This document shows positions 11,930 to 21,999 of a stretch of 64,000 nucleotides of DNA, one piece after another. The position numbers and the translations under genes were made by a program. Below the pieces are notes generated by a model. That model was not told where the DNA came from. It worked only from the letters and a program-made list of their open reading frames with translations, and made no database searches. The stretch lies in contig CM025851.1 of NCBI GenBank assembly GCA_003952965.2, positions 30,280,664 to 30,344,663 of the forward strand, in the 5' to 3' direction. Numbering within the stretch: position 1 is the first letter of the stretch; each line of letters begins with the position of its first letter. This DNA comes from Morella rubra (lineage: Eukaryota > Streptophyta > Magnoliopsida > Fagales > Myricaceae).

Positions 11930-13301
11930 TCAATCAGCATTCATATGCACCTCTGTGGCGTGAACAACTTCCGCAGCTGATTTCTTCACAAGTGTCAGAA
12001 GTGCAGCAGAGGTAGCTTTGAATTCATCAACAGTATTCTGAATCACCGTACTGGCCACATGAATGCTGTTGTTGACTTGGTGCTTAAGACCCCTCATATC
12101 TTTATCAAGAGTCCAAAACGCTCAGGGTGAACAGCAAGCAGCTTCTTAATATCTTCGAATCCAGCTTGCATACTAGCAGTCATCTTCTTCTGTTCCTCTT
12201 TCAATTCAGCCATGGAAGCCTCAAGTTCACTCAAGCAAGGCTCATGAGAACTAGCATCAGGAATTCTGGAGGAGGATGCAATCAGCAGTGGAGGAGTAGA
12301 AATGGATGTTTGCTCCCCCAAAGGAGTCCTATTTCCCCTGGGAGTTCTTTCAGTGTCAGCCTCTTCCCCATCCTCAGAATCTGAGCCCCCTTTCTTAGGT
12401 GTCACAACACCTTCTTCACCCATTCTCCATCATCATTTTGAACAAACCCCATCAGCCTAAGGGTTTTCTTGTTGTACTCTTTGGAGTCTTTGGGTTTTTC
12501 TTGAACTTCTCCAGTCATTTCAACTTTAAAAACATGAAACATATGTGTGAAAAACATCCCATAAGGAAGTCCTTGCTTCTTCTTCTCAGTAGCAGCCTTC
12601 ATGTGATTGAGCATTAAGTGACCAAGGTTCATTGGAGTACGAGTGATCAAACAGTACATTACAAACATGTCTAAGAAAGTAATGTAATCAAATTTTTCAG
12701 TCCTTGGAAGAATTATATTACAGACCATATGATGCAATATTCTTCTATGAATGGTCAATTCACTGGCAGCAGGTCTAACCAATTCATTTAAGGCTGGATC
12801 GTCCAACACCACCCTAAGAATATCAATAGGCTCTTTTTCTGACATACCCATCCAACCATACGGGTCAAAGAACTTCTTGCTAGTGTTAGGGGCAGAGGCC
12901 AAAGAGTTTAGGGAAGACACCGATAAGTCTAATTGTTTTCTATTAACCAAACTAGAGGCATGCTCAGTCATAGAGTGCTGAAAATTCGCATAGGCAAGCT
13001 TCACCAAATAAACATAAACATCAACCTTTAGATTCATAAAAATGGATAAACCTTGAAAGTTAAACATCTCCTTAAAATCAAACCCACTCTCACAGAACCA
13101 AGGAAAATCAACCCAACGTCCAGCAATCATCGTTCTATTTCTAAAATCTTGCAAAAATTTATTCTTACAAAGCCTTGCCCTGTAGATAGAAGGCTTTGGA
13201 GCATCAACTGGTTCTTCATTTCCACTTATCCTCTTTCGTGCCCTAGAACTGACAGAAGAGGGCGTCTCACGAGTGGTTCTCTTGGAGTGGCCGGAAGACA
13301 T
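11930..13301 (-). pseudogene. Plant transposon protein (Transposase_32-like family), frameshifted
   Basis: The frame starts at ATG 13301 (MSSGHSKRTTRETPSS) and reads a basic N-terminus, then RFLQD-like, FDFKEMFNFQGLSIFM, FDPYGWMGMSEKEPIDILR, RRILHHMVCNIILPR, FDYITFLDMFVMYCLI and KKQGLPYGMFFTHMFHVF. This is the layout of the 'putative plant transposon protein' family found near many plant elements. It ends prematurely at 12402. The natural continuation (GEEGVVTPKKGGSDSEDGEE, then coiled coil LSELEASMAELKEEQKKM) is in another frame from about 12423, and a third frame from about 12110 gives the tail DKDMRGLKHQVNNS to a stop at 11930. Two frameshifts therefore separate three blocks of one protein. 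The 65-codon open extension upstream of 13301 is low-complexity leader. The family is related to the broken ORF at 27812-29069. Confidence 0.65.
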
Positions 13302-13620
13302 CTTGACTGAAGCACAGTGTGGTTTGGTGACTGTCGGCGGTGGAAATTCAAAAACGGCAGTGGCTAATGGCGATATGAGGAGAGAGAGAGAGAGAGAATG
13401 TAGTTGATTCGGGGGAGACGGAGGGCTTCTGTGAGGTTGAGAGAAGTTTAAGTGTCGAACCCCTAGCCCTAAGTGAGTATCTACATGACAGCACACTGTT
13501 TTTCAGAAAACTGTCGGATCAAGGAAAAACCAGAAGAGTCGACACTTGTTTAAAGAAGTGTTGACATAGGCATGCAAAATGAGCACACACCAATGTACCA
13601 TGTTTTCACAATGAACGAAT

Positions 13621-13695
13621 AGGATGAGGATCACCTGCAATTCGGAGAGAGGGTGAGAGAAAGATGTGGGTCCCGCAGTGGGACCCATACTGCCA
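13621..13695. repeat. Dispersed GTGGGTCCC repeat, copy 1
   Basis: The block reads gatcacctgcaattcgg, a GA-rich run, then gtgggtcccgcagtgggacc. Related blocks occur at 15950, 16905 and 24935. The core is an inverted pair GTGGGTCCC/GGGACCCA next to a gagagagg tract and CTGCAATTC. Confidence 0.7.
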
Positions 13696-13844
13696 GGACA
13701 ACACCTCCCTGCCAGAAAAACCAAGTATTGTTGGCAAGGAAAGTGGATTAGCTGACTCCATCAGCAGGCAAGTTGGAGGCCCGAACAAAAATGCTATCCG
13801 TATCTTGAACTTGTATTCAGCTACGAACTCCCCACCACCCCACT

Positions 13845-14375
13845 GATCAACTCTAGTTCAAAATTTTGACAACCACTTTGGTCCCATCTCCAAGAACACC
13901 ACTGTAAACAAGCCCAAAACCACCTTCCCTAAGTACTCTTGATGCATAAAAATTGTCAGTCACTTTCTCTATGTCGCTTTCACTGAAAGTCTAAGCAAAA
14001 AAAGAGGAAACCAAAAAGAGATGATCAGTACGAAGAGACCCCAAAAAATCTCATACATATACAAGACGGACGTAGACACAGAAAATGTAAAAAGTACACA
14101 ACATATATATAGTGAGAGACTAACCCCAGATGTTGGAATGAGTTCATAAACCAAATGCAAGAGTGCGCTCCTCAGTACATATGTGGATATGCGCATGCCA
14201 ATCAACTTGACCAAGTTAGGATGATGAAGGCTGCGGGTTATCATCTCAACTTCAGCTAATAAGAACTCTCGACCACCCTGCTAATCAACTCTCTTCAAAA
14301 CTTTGACAGCCAGTACCAGCTTGGTCCCATCTTCTAGAACACCACTGTAAACAAGCCTAAACAACACCAAGACCA
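13845..14375 (-). pseudogene. Receptor-like Ser/Thr kinase fragments, rearranged
   Basis: Two minus-strand pieces of one kinase N-lobe lie in the wrong order. At 14375-14150: a VYSG-like start, LEDGTKL, AVKVLKRVD-stop-QGGREFLLAEVEMI, LHHPNLVKLIG and LVYELIPTSG, covering the beta-3 Lys region, helix C Glu and beta-4/5. At 13990-13850: TFSESDIEKVTDNFYASRVL, then REGGFGLVYSGVLGDGTK, the glycine-rich loop and beta-2, followed by KILN-stop. In an intact receptor kinase (ALE2/PERK-like from the wording) the second piece precedes the first. In-frame stops at both VD/LN positions and absence of the catalytic loop show these are duplicated, decayed fragments. Confidence 0.6.
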
Positions 14376-14940
14376 GACAAGGTTTTAGGATTTCTAGTAC
14401 AGGACTAGTATCAGTCTACATCCAACCAACACAGGACCAGGTCACTTTCAGAAAAAGACCACCGACAATGACTTCAATTATTAAATGGTCTTATTTATAT
14501 AACAATGGCCACTTCATAATCTTCAGAATACAACATCCCCCCATGCATATGCTAAATACCAGGGTAACTAATTTGGCATAGTGCAGTGGCCAGGTACCCG
14601 TCGGTAACAACATCAATTCATGAGCGGAAAACATATATAAAATACCAATCAGCAAGAACAAAGGGCGTTTCTAGGCATTGAGTCTAATTTTAAGTCCATC
14701 TGATCCTCAATATGTTGGCAAGGCCATTTACCCCAAGTCTTTCCAAGAACTCATGAACAAAAAATACACAAATGCAGATAAATTAAATGAATTACTACTT
14801 AGAGAACTGCTGATCCATAATAAAAAACCTTTTAACTTCTGCTATATGCAAGGACAGAGAAGAAAAGTACAGCTACGTACCTTATGAGAATATCTCCCCA
14901 GATAATTTTCATAAATAGGCACTAGAAGGCAAGGTGCTCT
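14376..14940. other. Spacer, nothing recognised
   Basis: A 69-codon open stretch from 14678 on the plus strand has no recognisable motif and I do not call it. No repeat or RNA gene seen. Confidence 0.5.
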
Positions 14941-14945
14941 TCAGT

Positions 14946-15371
14946 TTCAACTTCAGAATTACATAGAGGACGGCAGACGAAGAAGTCTTCGCTAACATGA
15001 CCAGAGAGAAAGAAAAAGAAGCAGTGAACAGGCAGAGCCCTGCTAGCAAACTTCCAAAGTAGAAGTTTCAGTCTAGATTGCGATTTGGCCTTCTAAAGTT
15101 TCTCCCAAGCAAGAACAGGAGATCCATCAGGAGGTTGAAACCTGGCGTCTTGGTCAGAATAATACGCAGACTTCATCGTCTTAAGAAGGCAAAAGACTAA
15201 AGAGTTACCTTTCGAGTTTCGGCACTTAGAGAAAACAGAGTGACCGTTTGTCAACTTAGAAAAAAAAACAAAATAGTGACCTTTCGGACCACCAAGGAGT
15301 TGAAACTGATAACGTTTGGAGTACGGCATCAAGAGATTCTGACAAAAGCCTGAGCATGTCAAACTGTTCAT
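14946..15371 (-). pseudogene. LINE (L1-like) reverse-transcriptase zinc-binding (zf-RVT) fragment
   Basis: One minus-strand frame, interrupted by two stops, reads TMKSAYYSDQDARFQPPDG, AWEKL-stop-KAKSQSRLKLLLWKF, ASRALPVHC, then FFVCRPLCNSEVETEEHLAF-stop-C. The spacing (K)SAY...W..LW.....LK..LW, then ALP and C.PLC....ET.EHLAF.C is the zf-RVT domain at the C-terminus of plant L1-type LINE ORF2 proteins. The first stop replaces a conserved Trp codon (TGG to TAG). No endonuclease or reverse-transcriptase core is present, so this is a 5'-truncated remnant. Confidence 0.7.
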
Positions 15372-15677
15372 TTCCTTTTTTTTTTTTTTTTTTCTAAATG
15401 TTCATTTCCTTTTCTACACAGTGCCATTATGATCCCTTAACTACCTCCCTAAAATCCAGCGAAAAATCCTCATGACCAGTTATACTCATAAATTTGTTGT
15501 AGACACAACTCAGTAACATGTGGCTATGTATTTTTGAGTATTCAACGGAGAAAGAGAGGAATGTAATCATATAACAAAAGAGAACCATGCTATAGAATGA
15601 ATTTTTGATGCCTAAATTAACTTTTCCTTTTTTTTTTTTAATGAAACGATGCATATTATATATTGAAAAGTAAAGAA
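15372..15677. other. AT-rich spacer
   Basis: Contains poly-T (15380-15394 and 15626-15640) and no coding signal. The poly-T on the plus strand, immediately beside the LINE fragment, is not at the expected 3' side of that fragment. Confidence 0.4.
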
Positions 15678-15780
15678 CACTACAAATAATAATATATTTA
15701 ATGCGCTAACAGCGTATTTAGAAAAAAAAAGCTCTAACAGCGTAGGAAATTTTTTTTTTTAAAAATGCGCTAAACAAATG
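15678..15780 (+). mobile_element. Possible CACTA-like terminus
   Basis: Begins CACTACAAATAATAATAT and is followed by two copies of a short word (gcgctaacagcgta / gctctaacagcgtagg) and a third partial gcgctaaac. This is the look of a CACTA end with subterminal repeats, but it is short and no partner end was identified. Confidence 0.35.
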
Positions 15781-15949
15781 TCAACGTGTGGGGGGTGCAT
15801 GAGTGGGCCATTCCAAAAAGTTGTGAAACCTGGATGGGGGGATAGCGATGTTAAAAAATGGCCAGATTAGATACACCGTACACGCCAACATATTTGTTGG
15901 GCTTTGCAATATTAAAGACAAAACTGATTCTGGTAAGAGGTGTTAAAGG

Positions 15950-16035
15950 GACCTGCCCGAGCAGTGTGGGTCCCGGGCGGGACCCACTCCTCTCTCTCCC
16001 TCTCTCTCCGAATTGCCCCTGCAATTCGGTCACCC
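15950..16035. repeat. Dispersed GTGGGTCCC repeat, copy 2
   Basis: Reads gtgggtcccgggcgggaccc, then a ctctctctcc tract and cctgcaattcggtcacc. It is the reverse-complement arrangement of the copies at 13621 and 24935. Confidence 0.7.
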
Positions 16036-16600
16036 CGTTCCCCCGAGAAGAAGAGAGATAGAAGTCCCCATTTGGCCATTTGGTCAAAGTTACGATCGTT
16101 GGTAGAGGGAGAAGAAGAGAGAGAAAAAACAAAATCAACTGCCATCGTACTGTTCAAGTATGTATAGCCTATCCAATAAATCTCACACTTTGGCACCGCG
16201 GAATGACATGACCTTACGAAGGAAGGGAAGTAGGAACGCATAGAAAAACAAAAATAAAATAAATAAAATAAAATAATTACATAAAACCAGACAAGACCCT
16301 ACGAAGAAAGGGAAAAGACGTATCGGTATGGCCATGTGTATTAGTGTGAGGTCCCACTTATTTAAATCGATAGATACTCTATTCTAGCTCTGTTGTGCGA
16401 AAATGATTAATCAAATATGAACATATATAACAGATTCTGCTCCAGACATGACCCTATAGCATGCCTTTAATTTCTTCAATTCCGATTCCAGGGCATTTTT
16501 TTAAGTTTATAGTTTTTTTACTAGTTTTGAAAAATTCTAGCCATTTTATAAAATTTTGCACGATTTTGATCTTATATTATTAAATTTATCATATTTTAAA
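16036..16600. other. Spacer, nothing recognised
   Basis: Purine-rich then AT-rich sequence. An aaataaaataaataaaat stretch near 16250 is a simple repeat. No coding signal. Confidence 0.45.
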
Positions 16601-16760
16601 GCCGTCATCCATCTATTTTTGGCGTTAAAATAGACTGACTCCATGAACAGTTGCCTTCCACGTGATATTCACACATATCACTCTACGTCCTTCAAGTTTC
16701 AAAAATGATTCCACAGTCCGTTTGTTTTAACGCCAAAAATGGACGGAAGACGACTTTTGA
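16601..16760. repeat. Hairpin-forming inverted repeat
   Basis: The left arm at 16603 (cgtcatccatctatttttgg, then cgttaaaatagac) and the right arm at 16716 (gtccgtttgttttaacgcc, then aaaaatggacggaagacg) are inverted copies with the shared core TTTTTGGCGTTAAAA / TTTTAACGCCAAAAA. The spacer is about 80 bp. It is probably the end region of a small non-autonomous transposon. Confidence 0.6.
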
Positions 16761-16904
16761 TCATTTTTGAAACTTAAAGGACATAAAAATCCGTTAAGAA
16801 AATTGGTGGGTCGCATTGATTTTTACTCATACTTAATATGCGAACTATGAAATTATTCATTTCTTATAAGATTTAGTACAATTTCTATCGTGGCAGAGTA
16901 ACTG

Positions 16905-17015
16905 CTGTTGGATCGGGCTCCTCTGGGAGAGAGAGGGAGAGAGAGGAGTGGTTCCCACCTGGGACCCACATTGCTTAGGCAGTGCGGTTGCTGTTCGGGC
17001 AGTGTGGGTCCCGGG
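16905..17015. repeat. Dispersed GTGGGTCCC repeat, copy 3
   Basis: Contains ggagagagagggagagagag, then acctgggacccacattgc and, 35 bp on, cagtgtgggtcccgggc. It shares its words with the copies at 13621, 15950 and 24935 but is rearranged. Confidence 0.6.
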
Positions 17016-17814
17016 CTTATTTCCATATTTGTTGCTTGGGCAGATGTTTTTTTTTTCTTAGATTTTTATATTAGGGCTAAAGTTGCTTCGGCAGATTTAG
17101 ACAGATAGAGGGAGCTTTGTCTGCGCGCGTCGACGTTTGGAATCTGTGCACAGATAGGACGCCTGACAAGCGCCAGTGCGTATGCCTTACAGATGAGACA
17201 GAAACGTAAAACCAGGGGAAAAATAATCTTCCACCCGAATTACAGGTGATCCCCAACCAAAATTAATTGCGCCAAGTGACGGTTGACAGAACTCCGAAGT
17301 CGCAGTCCCATTCCATGAAAATAACAGAGAAGTGACGGCTGAAACAAGTACGCAGAGGGACCGTGGCGTCCAATTCTAAATGGATCAAGGGAGACAATCA
17401 TCCTGATCATTAGGCGATTATACACGTGGCTTTCCGATTTAGCAGTTAGTAACGAACATAATCACCACACGTGCCCTTCACGTGCGCCGGTTATATTTCT
17501 TTCCCCCGTTTTAACAACATAAATTCATAATGTCCGTTTAGAAGTTCCAAGTGGTCATTTTCACAGCATACATCCCCTCCCCATTTACGACGTTGTGCCC
17601 TAGCGGTAGATGCGGCGCCTGAAACCACTGTCGTTGCCTTGTATCTTTTTTTGAATTAGCCAACCAGCTATCGAAATTGGCCACTATTTGCTATTCTCTT
17701 CAAGCACCCATAAACCTTTTGTGATTCGTATTCGTCGTTTTGCGTTCAGCAGTACAAGGCCATTAACGTTGGGTTCTTATTGAATATATACTTCCCCGAC
17801 CTGCAACGAAGACT
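17016..17814. other. Spacer before the F-box-like ORF
   Basis: No long open frame. It includes cacgtgg/cacgtgc words near 17425-17485 (G-box-like CACGTG core), which could be regulatory for the following ORF, but I cannot show a TATA element or start site. Confidence 0.35.
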
Positions 17815-18054
17815 ATGTCAGATGGTAGCCGCCACAGAGGGAACCCAGCACAATGTTTTATTCTGGACCTGCCGAAGGAACTGATCAGGGACATTTTACT
17901 TCGCATTGTGCGATCGGGATCACCGAAAATTTTATCCTTTATGCTAGCGAACCACCGCTGCCGGTTCCACATACTTTACAATCACCAGTTGGTATCCGCT
18001 GTAAGGATAGAAAGACTGCCCCCGCAAGGATCACGACCGGACTCGATCATTTAA
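17815..18054 (+). CDS. F-box-like fragment
   Basis: ATG at 17815 opens a frame of 79 codons: MSDGSRHRG, then FILDLPKELIRDILLRIVRS and a following LANHRCRFHILYN. The L-P-x-E-L-x-x-x-I-L-x-R-I core resembles the first helices of F-box domains such as the At2g35280-like proteins, which link substrates to SCF ubiquitin ligases. The frame ends at 18054 with no recognised substrate domain. An open, coding-like but unidentified stretch follows in other frames at 18181-18380 (IERARVREAFVPLWGE). Either this is a truncated pseudogene or further exons were missed. Confidence 0.4.
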   Translation: MSDGSRHRGNPAQCFILDLPKELIRDILLRIVRSGSPKILSFMLANHRCRFHILYNHQLVSAVRIERLPPQGSRPDSII

Positions 18055-21000
18055 CGCATCCAATGTTTCTGTGCCATGAGTAATCCCGATGTCCTGTTCT
18101 TGCGGGCATGGAGCTGGCGGTGGAAAACCCAATTGGGAGTCGAGATTACAGGACTGGGAGGTCCATACTCAGGTATTCTCAGATAATTGGGAGCAACCGG
18201 GGGGAATACATTCACCAAATTTTTCGAGCGATAAGTGGGAGGAATCTGAATCACATTGCAGAGGCAATGGTGGGTTAGAGCTATCGGCTCAGTCCGGCTT
18301 TGGCGCGGATAGAGAGAGCTCGAGTACGTGAGGCCTTTGTGCCCTTGTGGGGTGAACGTGTTTTTCCAGCAATAACGCGGCCCATAACTTGCACAAGAAA
18401 TCGCTGCCACATACCACCAATTTCGTACTGGTTCGAACTCTGGGAATCAGACCCGATATATTTGATTATCTATGCGTCGGGTGCTGGGGTCTTATGGAGG
18501 TTATTCATTTTTTAATGTCATGTAATCCTAATGGGGTGCAGGTGCATATCCACCGAACCACTCGTCACTGAATTGGCTGCGGAAAGGTGACATTTCTGTT
18601 CCATAATATCATTTTGCTGTTTGCCAATATAGTTAACTACTTTTGAATGGCCGAATTTATGGGTGTCTTTAATATTGATAAACTAATGTTAATTTTCAGC
18701 AACACACAGTTTTTAATCTTTTACCAATACCATCGATCTTATTTATTGTGTTGTTTACCATACGACAGAAATGTTAATTAATTTGTAGAATGGATGTTTT
18801 CAGATGTTGCGGACAGATATAGTCCTTCCACAGTAAATTTAATTGCATGTCATCACTGGTGTACAGAGTCTAAATTTTGAAAGCAAAGGAATGCTTCGAT
18901 CAATGTCAAAACTCAGAACTCAAAAGATCATGGTCCGCTAAACAGCAGTTGAAACAAAAATTAGGGACTAGATTGGAGGATCTAGCCAATTAAAAATATG
19001 CATATTACTCAGTTGCTCAATGTTCTTTGCAGATAAAGCATCCGTCTGTGTCATTTGTATTATTAGTGCATGGTTGTAGTTCATTTTTAAGTGGTCTGCT
19101 TGTACGCGTAGTTCATTCATGTTCTCATTGGTTGTAGTTCATTTTTTTGTTGATAAGTAGTGTGGTGGTTGTAGTTCAATCTGTTGTAATTTATATCTTA
19201 ATTTATTTTGTTCTAGTGGTATTTTCATATTTAAGCGTGCGTGTCCTGTGAAGTCCATCCATCTATACACTCATGTTTGATCCATGTCATGAGGGCAAGC
19301 AAAATTCAGAAATTCTTCCTTTCGTTTCGTCAAATTCAAAGTGTTGGGCTACGGAGTCGCACGAATACTACTGCGGAGTCAAAGCATGCACCTTTGAAGA
19401 CATCTTGGACATATGTGCATGGATGGTTTCGAAGGTTTCGAAGATAGCGTGGACAAGGCCCCTTCAATGATTGAATCTATTTTTAGTTGTAATTGTAGAC
19501 TAGCTTGTTTAGCTGTGTTGAATTATGTTCTATCCTTTAGTGTCCGTATAAACGACAAACCTTGACTGTGTGCTATTTAGTATATATATATATATGTTCG
19601 AATTGGTATTTGATATTGTTGAATGGCTCTTTCAGCTATGGACCTACGTACTTATTTATGTCAAGTAATTAAGATCGTACTAATAAGTTACTTTCTGTTT
19701 CATGCCTCGTATATCAGCATATATATTAATGGCTATGTTCACTTATCGTTTTGTGTTTTCAAACTTCGTGATAAGTATTTCGATTAAACAAAACAATAAG
19801 TGCATTAATTAATTCATGGACAGTGCACCCATTCTGCCGTGGAATTTACGTCGCGCGCTGGGTGCCTTGAAAATTCCAGGTTCTCGCGCGTGGCGCCTGC
19901 CAGTGGTCTGAAAATTGCTGGAAATCCAACAATATCCGCACGAGCAGACTGGCGCGAGGGCAGCACGCATCAGTGCTCTAGAGAAGTCAGTGGCCTGAGA
20001 AGCAAAATTAAAGGAAGTCAGTGGCCTAAGAAACAAAATTAAAGGAAATCTTCATGTCCACGTTATTAAATTTTCACCAACGTGGGGTACTCTAAATTAA
20101 TGGAAAAGTCAGTGGCCTGAGTCAGATTGCAGAGCGGAAGGCAAACTCTTTCTTCCTTAAGCAGTGGAGGTGATGTCAGTCCTGCCTAACATACGTGGGC
20201 TTTCCAACCTTTTCTAACGAATCCAACTCACAATAAGATCACAATGTCCTGATTGGTGATGGGTGAATTAACAGATGTTCTACAAGCAGGCGAAGAAGAC
20301 AAATACCCTACTGTGAGCTGCTGAGGTGAAAAGCTATCCTGCAAGGTGATTCATCATTCACAATCCCAGTAGATATTAATTATATAGTTGATGATCAATA
20401 GAGTTTTTAAAACCTAAATTATAAGCTAGCTGTACAATAATCCTAACCATTTGCCAAACGCATCTGTGAGAAACGAGTTTCTAGACCGATTTTGAATCCC
20501 AAGACTAGATATTAAACTCTATTCGATCCAAACAAAGCTGTACGTAAGGTTTCAAAAGGAAAAAGCTGGGGATATGGGAAGGCAGCTTGTAAGTTTTTTT
20601 TATAAAACAGGTCGGTTAATTTGTGCTTAAGATCGGGTCAAATATTTTTAAATGATCATGATGCATGTGGCAGCTTTAAAAACCTCTGGATCGTGGGGAT
20701 TTCATTATCTTAACCGTTGCTCATAATTGCCCATGACATTGCCAAGGACAGTAACCGAACCGCGTGCACGCCAAGTGCTCGATGCGCGCACTACCAGTGA
20801 ATGTACGTAGAATTTATTAGAATCTCTTCTTAATGCGTCACTAACACGTATGGAAGGGGAGGGGAGACTTAGCTGGGGAAAATTTTGTCTCCGACTCTCC
20901 CCTTTGCAAAACGTTGCGTTCAGTTAAGTTACGTTACTCCAGATAATATTTGTTCGACGTCGTTTTTAAAAGAAGATAAACGCAGTTAATTAAGTGTACG

Positions 21001-21180
21001 TCGTTTTTGTCTTCATTCCAATTAAAGAGATAAACGCAGATTTAGAAAAAAAAAAAAAGATGCATGAAATTATCAAATTTAAATAACATATATAACTAGG
21101 CCATGCCAGTACAGTACTGATCATAAATTAAACTATTACAAAAAATGTAAAAAACCAGGCCAGAGACGTCATGCAGTATA
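18055..21180. other. Mostly non-coding; unidentified short frames
   Basis: A 65-codon frame at 19273-19470 is Cys-rich (FDPCHEGKQ, NSKCWATESHEYYCGVKAC) and may be a last exon of the F-box-like locus, but I do not recognise it. At 19975-20140 the phrase gtcagtggcctgag (or -aag) recurs three times with aaattaaagga, a small direct repeat. The rest shows no gene. Confidence 0.35.
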
Positions 21181-21199
21181 GTACTGCGCCCTTTGGTTG

Positions 21200-21950
21200 C
21201 GCGACGTCCTAGATACTATCGCGGTCGTCGCCGGATGAGTTCGCACGGTGTCCCATGAAATTCTCCCAGTCGTAGCACTCCTCACCCGATGAACCACCGC
21301 TCCCGTCGGTGTCCTCCAGCTCATCCCATAAGGTATCTGCGGATTCAACAGACGCAGTTTGAGCCGGCATGCATGAAAGACTATTAATATTGTTACGTAC
21401 ATATATATATTTTAAAGAACAGTACTTGGGCCGGTTACAAATGCATGCATGTCAAACATGCATGTAATGGATGGAGATTAAAATCGATCGGAAATTAATA
21501 TACGTATACCCACACGTACCTCGTCTGCGTCGTCTCTGCATGGAAGCCCTCCGAGCAGTGTTTGGGGCAGGCCGTCCGCCACATCCCGTGTCCGTCGCAA
21601 TTTCCTGGGCCGAGAGGACGGCTTGGCAGGAGCGGGGGAAGAGGAAGAGGATGGCTCCCTTACCCCACGTCGCGCCCTACTGCTTGTTGTGGCAGGAGGA
21701 GAGTTTCCACGTGGACGCGTGGTAGAAATGGCCGGTGGGCTCGGTGGAATGTCAACGAGATCACGCAGGGAGCGGGAGAGTTCATGACCGAGTACTCTGG
21801 GCTCGGACGTCGTTCTGTAGACGGACGATAGCGTTGGCGGGAAGCAGGCGTCATGGCGGGCGAGAACGACGTCCCAGACCTCTGCCCAGGTCGTCGCTGG
21901 ATGATGCAGTACTGGTGCTGGCAGAGGATGTTGGCGTGGCCATGGGGATT
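21200..21950 (-). CDS. Unidentified GC-rich split ORF
   Basis: In an otherwise AT-rich region this block is markedly GC-rich. On the minus strand a frame open from about 21955 to 21521 reads TTWAEVWDVVLARHDACFPP, then Ser/Pro/Arg-rich sequence to PCRDDADE, and ends exactly at donor GTACGT. After an acceptor (AATCCGCAG) near 21340 an acidic frame reads TLWDELEDTDGSGGSSGEE, then CYDWENFMGHRANSSGDD and a stop at about 21212. The simple junction leaves the two frames out of phase by one or two bases. An in-frame ATG was not found for the first exon; MATPTSSASTSTASSSDD at 21944 is in another frame. I recognise no family. It could be a decayed or partly mis-spliced gene model. Confidence 0.3.
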
Positions 21951-21999
21951 TGTCGACGGTTTGAAAAACTGCACTGAGTCAATTTACTTAGAACGGTAT

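Noticed and set aside
13302..13496. 65-codon open extension upstream of the Transposase_32-like start
   Set aside because: It is a His/Pro/Leu-rich translation of leader sequence including a GA microsatellite. The protein family reading begins at MSSGHSK.
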